The notes beneath the pieces are model-generated. The model did no database searches and had not been told where the DNA came from. It saw nothing but the letters and a program-made list of their open reading frames with translations. Shown in pieces: positions 57,822 to 64,000 of a DNA stretch of 64,000 bases. Every line of letters begins with the position of its first letter. Within the stretch, counting starts at the first letter, position 1. The translations under genes and the position numbers were made by a program. The stretch lies in NCBI RefSeq assembly GCF_026262505.1, contig NC_067204.1:14774522-14838521 (forward strand). Reading direction: 5' to 3'. This DNA is from Trichomonas vaginalis G3. Its lineage: Eukaryota > Parabasalia > Trichomonadida > Trichomonadidae.

Positions 57822-60494
57822 TTATAATTTTCTTCTTTTTGGACGTGCTGAAGAAGGAAGTTCTAATGGCTTATCAAATGGAATAGGTACAACCTGTGGC
57901 TTGATTTGATTGGGTTGTATTTCTTTTACTTCTTTTTGTACCTCATTTTTCACTTCACTTTTCATTTGACTTTGAGAGAAATCATCCAAATCTTCTGGCT
58001 TTGGCTTTCCTTCTTCCAAAGGGTTTCCGTACAAATCTGTTGCGGTGAAAAACTCCGGAGCCATCTGCGACAACCACAAAGGATCAATTGCTGTCACACC
58101 ATGCAAGTAATGCCTCTTTGTAAGTACTAATTCGTGGTAAACAATGTATTCAGGAATGTATGATAAACCAGCAAGTGAAGAAGTAGGATGAACAATGCAT
58201 TCGACGCCTGTCTGGATATTGTAGTAAGTAGACAAGTTCTTTAAATGCGCCGCGTGATGGAAATACGATGAACAAATGACTTTTCGAACGATGTCCCAAT
58301 TCTCTAGACCGCAATGGCTCATTTTCATTCCTCCTTGAAGGGCAATGTCTTCTAGCTGTTGCCTGATGTCAAGAGCTTTGCATAATGTAACATTATGAAG
58401 GAAATGGCGTTTTGCAAATATTGCTCTTTCTTGTTCTTGCTCTTTTTTGGTTGGTCTGTTAAGCCCTGCGTTGAACCAAAGGTTAAAAACATTAAGCATG
58501 GTCAGGTGGTCGCTCTCTGGCACTAAAAATTTCATTCTCATTGCATCTGCTTCTTCTTCCCTTCCGTGTGGCTTGTAGAAGATCTCACTGACTGATAGCA
58601 TCGAAACAATGGTTAATATCTCCTCGAGGCAGCCAAATTTGTTACCTACGAGCAGCATTTTTGAAAGTGTAGGATCCAATGGGAACTGGACCATATCCTT
58701 ACCAAGTTTCGTGAGCTTACCTTCATTATCCAGGGCTCTAAGACTCCATAATTGGTTCATTGCGTGTAAAAAGTTATCTAATGGAGGCGGATCCATGAAA
58801 TCAAAGGATAAAACATCATCGAAGCCGAGAGACTTTAGCAATAAAATTACATTTGCCAAATTTGTCCTCTGAACTTCAGGAATCGTCATCGGTAGCATCT
58901 CATATTTAAATGAAGTTTCAGTAAACAGCCTCCAGCACTTTCCTTCGCTTGTTCTACCTGCTCTACCCATTCTTTGGGTGGCGGCGGCTTGCGAAATAGG
59001 CTGTACAAGTAAAGTATCCAGTCCTGCTTTCGAAGAATAACTTTTTTGTTTGCAAAAACCGGAATCTATGACATATCTTATTCCATCGATGGTCAGACTT
59101 GTTTCTGCAATGTTTGTGGCTACAACACATTTCCTTATTTTCAGGTTTTCGAACACTTTTGCTTGTTGTTCGACAGGAAGTTGGGAATAAATAGGGAATA
59201 CAGCCATTTCTGGAGCATTTTCGATCTTTGCAAGATGTTCTCTGATTAATTGGCAGGTACATTCAACGTCATCTTGGCCTGTCATGAAAATTAAAATATC
59301 TCCGGGTGATTCTTTAAGATGTATGCTGCAGGCTTGGCGGACTGCTTCATATACATAGTCTTGAGGGTTGGAACGAAGGAAAAATGGCTCTACGTCGTAT
59401 GTTCTTCCTTGAATATGAAAAATTGGAGCTCCTCCAAAGTATTTTGAGAATTTTGAGGCATCCATTGTAGCTGATGTAACTATAACTTTAAGATCTGAAC
59501 GCCTGGAAAGGATTTTTTTGAGAACTCCGAACAAAACATCTGTATTTAAGGCTCTTTCGTGAGCTTCATCCATAATTATAACGGAATACTTGTATAAATC
59601 ATCTTCGTTAAGCGATTCTCTCAATAGAATACCATCTGTCATATATTTGATAATTGTTTTGTCACTTAAAGCTTCTTCAAAACGAATTGCGTAGCCAACA
59701 AGGCCACCAAGCTCTACACCCATCTCATCTGCAACTCTTTTTGCTATAGAACATGCAGCAACTCTACGTGGTTGAGTACAAACAATTTGGCCAAATTTTC
59801 CATAGCCATCTTCGTAGAAAAATTGAGTTAGTTGTGTAGTCTTACCGGAACCTGTTTCACCGACAATGATAACGACGCTGTTTTCTGAAATAACTTTCAA
59901 AATTTTTTCTCGAAAATCCATAATTGGTAATTTTGCGCGGTTTATTTTGCCTGTATCCTTTAGGTGATTGATAAATTGGGAGTCTCCTGCCGTTTCTGCT
60001 TCAATTATTTCTTTTCCTTTTGAAATCTTTTCTAAATTAACTGACTTAGTAAGATCTGTAGCTAACTGTTCCTTTTCTTTCCTTTTTCGCCATTCAGCGA
60101 CGCTTTGACTGCCTGCTTTTGCTAATTGATAAATTTCTCCTTCTAAGTTATAACGTTTATCAACAAATGGCTTGTAAACTCGGCTTGTATTTTGATTTGT
60201 TAAGAATTCTGGTTTTTCAGCATTGACTTGAATGCAAATTTTATTTTCTGTTTCATCATCATCGATTTTTCGAACAAAAAGAGATTTATTGACACCAGAC
60301 TGAGAAATTAAATCTTCTTCCCATTTGTTATTATCAAGATCCCTTTGTGCATTCTGAGATGGAGCCATATTTATTCTTTCTTTAGGAGTTTCGACAACTG
60401 CAGCTTTCTTTTCCTCAATTTTAGCCTCAGTTACTACTTCGTCACCAAAATCATCAATATGAAATGCATCTTCTAAATCTCCTTCATCAGTCAT
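57822..60494 (-). CDS. PRP16: Spliceosomal DEAH-box RNA helicase Prp16 (DHX38)
   Basis: An 890-residue nuclear ATPase that remodels the spliceosome at the second step. After a charged N-terminus (about 1-200) come the helicase motifs: I GETGSGKTTQL (about 212), Ia TQPRRVAA, II DEAH (in IIMDEAHERALNTD, about 312), III SATMDA, IV LIFMTGQDDVE, V VVATNIAETSLTIDG and VI QRMGRAGRTSEGKCWRLF. The winged-helix, ratchet and OB regions follow (FMDPPPLDN..., VSMLSVSEIFYKPHGREEEAD, PESDHLTMLNVF, HPTSSLAGLSYIPEYIVYHELV). The GREEEAD and QLPVEQQAKVF phrases fit Prp16 rather than Prp2, Prp22 or Prp43. The divergent gene at 60515 starts only 20 bp away. Confidence 0.92.
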   Translation of the reverse strand: MTDEGDLEDAFHIDDFGDEVVTEAKIEEKKAAVVETPKERINMAPSQNAQRDLDNNKWEEDLISQSGVNKSLFVRKIDDDETENKICIQVNAEKPEFLTNQNTSRVYKPFVDKRYNLEGEIYQLAKAGSQSVAEWRKRKEKEQLATDLTKSVNLEKISKGKEIIEAETAGDSQFINHLKDTGKINRAKLPIMDFREKILKVISENSVVIIVGETGSGKTTQLTQFFYEDGYGKFGQIVCTQPRRVAACSIAKRVADEMGVELGGLVGYAIRFEEALSDKTIIKYMTDGILLRESLNEDDLYKYSVIIMDEAHERALNTDVLFGVLKKILSRRSDLKVIVTSATMDASKFSKYFGGAPIFHIQGRTYDVEPFFLRSNPQDYVYEAVRQACSIHLKESPGDILIFMTGQDDVECTCQLIREHLAKIENAPEMAVFPIYSQLPVEQQAKVFENLKIRKCVVATNIAETSLTIDGIRYVIDSGFCKQKSYSSKAGLDTLLVQPISQAAATQRMGRAGRTSEGKCWRLFTETSFKYEMLPMTIPEVQRTNLANVILLLKSLGFDDVLSFDFMDPPPLDNFLHAMNQLWSLRALDNEGKLTKLGKDMVQFPLDPTLSKMLLVGNKFGCLEEILTIVSMLSVSEIFYKPHGREEEADAMRMKFLVPESDHLTMLNVFNLWFNAGLNRPTKKEQEQERAIFAKRHFLHNVTLCKALDIRQQLEDIALQGGMKMSHCGLENWDIVRKVICSSYFHHAAHLKNLSTYYNIQTGVECIVHPTSSLAGLSYIPEYIVYHELVLTKRHYLHGVTAIDPLWLSQMAPEFFTATDLYGNPLEEGKPKPEDLDDFSQSQMKSEVKNEVQKEVKEIQPNQIKPQVVPIPFDKPLELPSSARPKRRKL

Positions 60495-60514
60495 AAGAAA
60501 AAATTAGAAAAAAA

Positions 60515-61039
60515 ATGTGCCATTTATTTTTTTTCTTGATGTTTTTCTTGATATATTTCGGTCTTTGTAATGATGGTATTTCGATACATGTGACAGGTGT
60601 AAGTCAATTTGTAATATCTCCACACAAAGAACACATAATAGAGTTTAGTTATACACCTGAAAATGCACAAAGTGTATCAATATATTGTGATGGGATTTTA
60701 ATAGACTGTGGCCCACTTGCAGGCGGACAAGTCAATTGTTCAGTTCCTAAAATGTCAGTAGGTCTTCATTTTTGCCAAAGTAAAATAGATATCGTTGGTT
60801 CTTATATTTTAGTATTAAATTATCCGCTTAGAATCATTATAATTGCCATGATATTTGCAATTCTTGTACTGATATCAAAGGGTGTTCTATTCATTATAAT
60901 CAATTACACTAACGAAACAAAGAATGGATACGAAAAAATTTCTCCTTCATATAAACAAGAAAAAGACTTTACTGACGACCTTTTTGATCCAATGCAAGAA
61001 AAGAAAGCTCATAAGAGATCGAATTTCGAAAATTATTAA
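60515..61039 (+). CDS. Type I single-pass membrane protein, unknown
   Basis: A 174-residue protein with a signal peptide (about 1-19, MCHLFFFLMFFLIYFGLCND), a short luminal/extracellular domain with several cysteines (IYCDGILIDCGPLAGGQVNC...HFCQ), a membrane segment (about 105-130, LRIIIIAMIFAILVLISKGVLFIIINY) and a charged cytosolic tail with YEKI and YKQ, which could be sorting signals. No family is recognised. An alternative start is Met9 (60539). The start is only 20 bp from the divergent Prp16 start, so the promoters must overlap. Confidence 0.7.
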   Translation: MCHLFFFLMFFLIYFGLCNDGISIHVTGVSQFVISPHKEHIIEFSYTPENAQSVSIYCDGILIDCGPLAGGQVNCSVPKMSVGLHFCQSKIDIVGSYILVLNYPLRIIIIAMIFAILVLISKGVLFIIINYTNETKNGYEKISPSYKQEKDFTDDLFDPMQEKKAHKRSNFENY

Positions 61040-61371
61040 CCAAATTATTTCTTAATATTGACCAAAATCAGTTATTAATATGATCTATATTACTACATTT
61101 CATCGAACACCATGAGAATTTGTTAGTTTCATGCATAAATTGAATAAATTTGTATTTTTATTTTCAAATAAAACTTTTTTATTACATTGATAGAATAATC
61201 TGTAATGACAAGTAAAATAATGATTAATTAATAAGGTATCAAAATTAAATTAAAAACAAAATTTTGAAATTGAAATTTTATTTATGTTTATGAGAGTATT
61301 TAAAGTAATTTTTATTTAAAAAAGATCAGAAGAGATTAATAATTTAGTTACAAGAATGAATCAATACTTTA
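61040..61371. other. Intergenic, convergent 3' ends
   Basis: AT-rich stretch between the membrane-protein and Tsg101-like genes; no gene visible. Confidence 0.55.
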
Positions 61372-62307
61372 TTAATTAGTTATTGTGCACATTGGAGCTA
61401 TAACCTCTTCGAAGTGCTTCTTATTAAGGCTTCTAACAGCAGCAACGAAATCGGCTGCGTTCATATTGTGGTTGCGTAACTCCGTTGTAAGAATTTCCAT
61501 TGTTTCATGAAGGGCGTCCTTTGCAGCATTTTGTGTGCATGCCTGGCCCAACATTGGATCAACCTGGTACTCAGGAATCTTTACGTTCTTGTTTTCGTCG
61601 ATTCGATTCTTAAGATTTTGGATATCAGGTAAAATTTCTGATTTCTTGGCCTTAAGAAGCTTAACAACATCTTCATTTAAGGCTGTTTCCTTCTCAGATT
61701 CTAGTGTTTCCTTGATACTCTTATTGACATCAGATATAATTGACTCTGCTTCAGTAACAGCATCATTGGTCAATTGCTGTGTATTAGAGCCACCTGCTGG
61801 AGCTCCTGATTGATATCCAGAGCCTTGTTGTGGTGGGAACTGTTCGCGAAGGAAGTTAACGTAATTTGGCTTGTCTCTTTGCATGTACTGGACGTAGCTT
61901 GGATGGAATGGTGGATTTGCTGAGAGAACTTCGCGGAGGCGATGCATATAATTTACAAGTGGTGTTCTTGGCTCCCATCTCATAATGGCGTCTGGGATAA
62001 CGCAGCGCTGTGGGTTGATGAATGCGGATGGAGGGACTTGAATTGATGGTGGGATTGGCAACTGGCAAATTGGTGGAGTTGTTGGGAAGTTTTGTGAAAG
62101 CATCATGTTGATTGGAAGTGGGCATGGTTGGCCTTGGATGTAAATAATTACAAAGCCTTGAATAAGAGGCTGTGCTGGATTATTATTATTGCGGAAGAAT
62201 TGAAGTGATCTGTATGCTTGTACAAGATAAACAAGGTTGTTGTAGTGACCTTTTTGTATATCCGGGTGTAAATTTGAACCCGCGAAAAGATCGTACATAC
62301 TAATCAT
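61372..62307 (-). CDS. ESCRT-I subunit Tsg101/Vps23-like
   Basis: A 311-residue endosomal sorting protein. The N-terminal part (about 1-130) looks like a UEV ubiquitin-binding domain (FVIIYIQGQPCPLPINMMLSQNFPTTPPICQLPIP...HPSYVQY). A Gly/Gln-rich linker and a coiled coil (about 180-240) follow, and the C-terminal steadiness box reads AKDALHETMEILTTELRNHNMNAADFVAAVRSLNKKHFEEVIAP. This order is that of Tsg101/Vps23. I chose the ATG at 62307 (MISMYDLF) because TCACTT, a trichomonad initiator, lies on the coding strand about 15 bp upstream (62322-62327); no in-frame ATG lies between. Confidence 0.82.
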   Translation of the reverse strand: MISMYDLFAGSNLHPDIQKGHYNNLVYLVQAYRSLQFFRNNNNPAQPLIQGFVIIYIQGQPCPLPINMMLSQNFPTTPPICQLPIPPSIQVPPSAFINPQRCVIPDAIMRWEPRTPLVNYMHRLREVLSANPPFHPSYVQYMQRDKPNYVNFLREQFPPQQGSGYQSGAPAGGSNTQQLTNDAVTEAESIISDVNKSIKETLESEKETALNEDVVKLLKAKKSEILPDIQNLKNRIDENKNVKIPEYQVDPMLGQACTQNAAKDALHETMEILTTELRNHNMNAADFVAAVRSLNKKHFEEVIAPMCTITN

Positions 62308-62321
62308 TTGAAATTTAGAAA

Positions 62322-62327
62322 AAGTGA
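62322..62327 (-). promoter_or_regulatory. Trichomonad initiator (TCACTT)
   Basis: TCACTT on the minus strand fits TCA+1Y(T/A) and lies about 15 bp before the Tsg101-like ATG. Confidence 0.6.
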
Positions 62328-63017
62328 CATAATTCACCGGAGTAAAGAGCTATAACCTCAATACTTTGTATTTATTATTTGTCTTCCTATTAGATGTCAT
62401 TCTTTATTGAGAATCATATTCGTCTTGATTCATTATGCAATATTGCATTTTCAAAATTCTTTTGTAAGCATCATCATAATGAAAGTATTATTGCTTCCAA
62501 AAAATTTTGGATCTTTGATGAAGTGATTATCTCTAAACATTATCATATTGGAAAATATTTCAATTATTCGGTTTCTTATAGAATTATTCAGAAATATACT
62601 TCACTAAATTAGTATGCTCTTTGTCTACTATTCATTAATTATACATGTATATAAGATTGCGAAGATTTAAATCCAAATGCATTTACCTAAATTTGTGAGT
62701 TAGTTTATGCACTTATATCTCCTCATTTTAATAGCCTATGAGATAAGGCTCTATAGCATTATGTACACATATGGACAAACATATATAATGATTATAGCAA
62801 CACTCAATAAATATCAAATATACCTCCGTGAAAAATGGAATTTTTAAGTCCATAAAATTTTGAAACTTGTTGCTTTTTATAATCGATTCTAATATAGAAA
62901 TCAGAAGGAAATCTAATAATTTCTTAGGTTTATGAATATGCAGTGTGATGTATATGCAACAATAATAGGCCTAAGACATAGAATCAAAGAATATTGAGAA
63001 TAATAATAATAATATTT
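62328..63017. other. Intergenic region
   Basis: AT-rich. It contains one plus-strand frame of 72 codons (62394-62612) that I do not consider a reliable gene. Nothing else is seen. Confidence 0.5.
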
Positions 63018-63974
63018 TTATTCATTATCATTTGAAGTGAGTTTTTCGAAATCTCTCTGACCTTTTTCGTAGTACTTCTGATCAATTTCACTTTCAACAG
63101 GTTCAATAGAAATATCTTTAAACGGCAACTCTTTGTACTTATTTTCGAATGTTTCCCAGTTCTTTTTGAAGTCTTCTTCATCAGGCAAATCAAAAATTTT
63201 TTCATTATCAGTAGTTTTGACAAATTCAGCAATTTTCAGTGAAATTGATGTTGATAATCTACTGTGTTCACCGAGACTTTCCCAGAACAACAAAGAATTT
63301 CTTATCGCTTTGATGAAATTATTCCATTGCTCTTCATCGACAATAAATGTCTGGCACATGTAAATAATCAAATCAACAGTTGTTGCTTTTGGAATCAACT
63401 TCGCGGCTCTTGAATCAAGATCATTTCTTTGGAAAGGAGCAAAAATGAACATTCTTATTATGTGTAAAACAAAAGCAGGATTAAAACGAGAGTATTTCGC
63501 AAGATATTTCAATCCTGAATCAACAAAATGTGTTCCCAATTCCCAAATATTAGTTTCTTCTTTGAATTTCTCGCCAAAATACATGTAAACTTGGTAATCT
63601 AAATATTCCAATTCGGTAATTGGAAGAACTTTGTCCAAAAGCTCTTCATATGAACTCATACTTTGTGTTGATGATAAATTAAGGTCAATTTCCTGGTCTT
63701 CTTCATAGGATTCTTCAAATGAAAAATCATTATTTTCTTTGCTCCTGAATTTGAGCTGGCAATACGTCATTAGTATATAATTGAATGTATCTTTGTCGGA
63801 ATAATAAGGATCGTGGTCTAAATCGGATAAAAACATAGAATATTGTGAATTCAAAATTTTGATGAATAAATCAGCAAATAGTAAATATGTTTTATGTGTA
63901 ATTGAAAACTCATAACATAACTTGAAGAACTCGCGATAATTTTGAAGATGAAAATTATCTTTTATATATTTCAT
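63018..63974 (-). CDS. Host helical protein of unknown function, possibly cut by window edge
   Basis: At least 318 residues from the ATG at 63974; the frame stays open to the window edge, so the true start may lie outside. The sequence is almost wholly helical, with repeated pairs of amphipathic helices (NYREFFKLCYEFSITHKTYLLFADLFIKIL..., FNPAFVLHIIRMFIFAPFQRNDLDSR), an acidic insert at about 85-110 (SFEESYEEDQEIDLNLSSTQSMS) and an acidic C-terminal tail. It could be a HEAT-type or MIF4G-like scaffold, but no diagnostic motif is seen. Confidence 0.6.
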   Translation of the reverse strand: MKYIKDNFHLQNYREFFKLCYEFSITHKTYLLFADLFIKILNSQYSMFLSDLDHDPYYSDKDTFNYILMTYCQLKFRSKENNDFSFEESYEEDQEIDLNLSSTQSMSSYEELLDKVLPITELEYLDYQVYMYFGEKFKEETNIWELGTHFVDSGLKYLAKYSRFNPAFVLHIIRMFIFAPFQRNDLDSRAAKLIPKATTVDLIIYMCQTFIVDEEQWNNFIKAIRNSLLFWESLGEHSRLSTSISLKIAEFVKTTDNEKIFDLPDEEDFKKNWETFENKYKELPFKDISIEPVESEIDQKYYEKGQRDFEKLTSNDNE

Positions 63975-64000
63975 TGAATTCGAGTTTAATTGGAATCTTT

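Noticed and set aside
62394-62612. 72-codon plus-strand frame between the Tsg101-like gene and the right-edge gene
   Set aside because: Short, with no motif or homologue I recognise and no initiator at a normal distance; AT-rich DNA readily gives such frames.
1-64000. tRNA, rRNA and spliceosomal intron signals
   Set aside because: I saw no convincing cloverleaf, rRNA block or trichomonad intron (GYAYGT...ACTAACACACAG) by eye; a covariance-model scan would be needed to exclude small RNAs.

Overview
The window looks like nuclear DNA of a trichomonad parabasalid (Trichomonas, Tritrichomonas or a close relative). It is very AT-rich and its genes have no visible introns. Several host genes carry the trichomonad initiator TCA+1Y(T/A) within about 25 bases of the ATG. 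It contains a transmembrane adenylyl cyclase of the kind expanded in trichomonads, a short Myb protein and two Maverick/Polinton elements. I cannot fix the genus.

Layout. (1) 1-15528: the right-hand part of a Maverick-like element (element 1), continuing off the left edge. It keeps open frames for a KilA-N/T5orf172 protein, structural-looking proteins and a D12-class adenine methyltransferase. Remnants of a packaging ATPase, an SF3 helicase and a capsid protein lie among duplicated, heavily damaged DNA with a 100-N assembly gap. It ends in a large tandem-repeat field and a poly-T tract. (2) 15594-20284: a host adenylyl cyclase relic. It lacks its 5' end, has two in-frame TGA stops and is split by a 1044-bp TTAA-flanked DNA transposon. 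(3) 20285-25124: non-coding. It holds a 2828-bp TTAA-flanked element with an array of ten long hairpins, and next to it a second, inverted copy of the 1044-bp transposon. (4) 25125-29455: host genes for a two-repeat Myb protein, a Mad3/Bub1-like pseudokinase and a cyclin-like protein. (5) 29557-50737: a young Maverick (element 2, 21.2 kb) with 310-bp terminal inverted repeats that look identical and 6-bp target duplications (GATTTT). It encodes a protein-primed DNA polymerase B, an integrase, a primase-helicase, a KilA-N protein, fibre proteins, a packaging ATPase and a probable major capsid protein. (6) 51244-64000: host genes for an unknown protein, the RNA polymerase I second-largest subunit, a ubiquitin-like protein, the spliceosomal helicase Prp16, a small membrane protein, an ESCRT-I Tsg101/Vps23-like protein and an unknown protein that may run off the right edge.

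How the parts fit. In element 2 the left third is replication and integration (polymerase, integrase), the middle is primase-helicase and KilA-N genes set among GGTCACC repeat arrays, and the right half is virion structure and packaging. Most of its genes start with a T-rich tract followed by (A)TAAATG, which resembles poxvirus late promoters and differs from the host initiator. Element 1 has a different repeat system, AGATCT-centred palindromes containing GATC, and encodes a Dam-family methyltransferase that could act on them. Shared promoter and KilA-N gene sequence shows that the two elements have exchanged cassettes.
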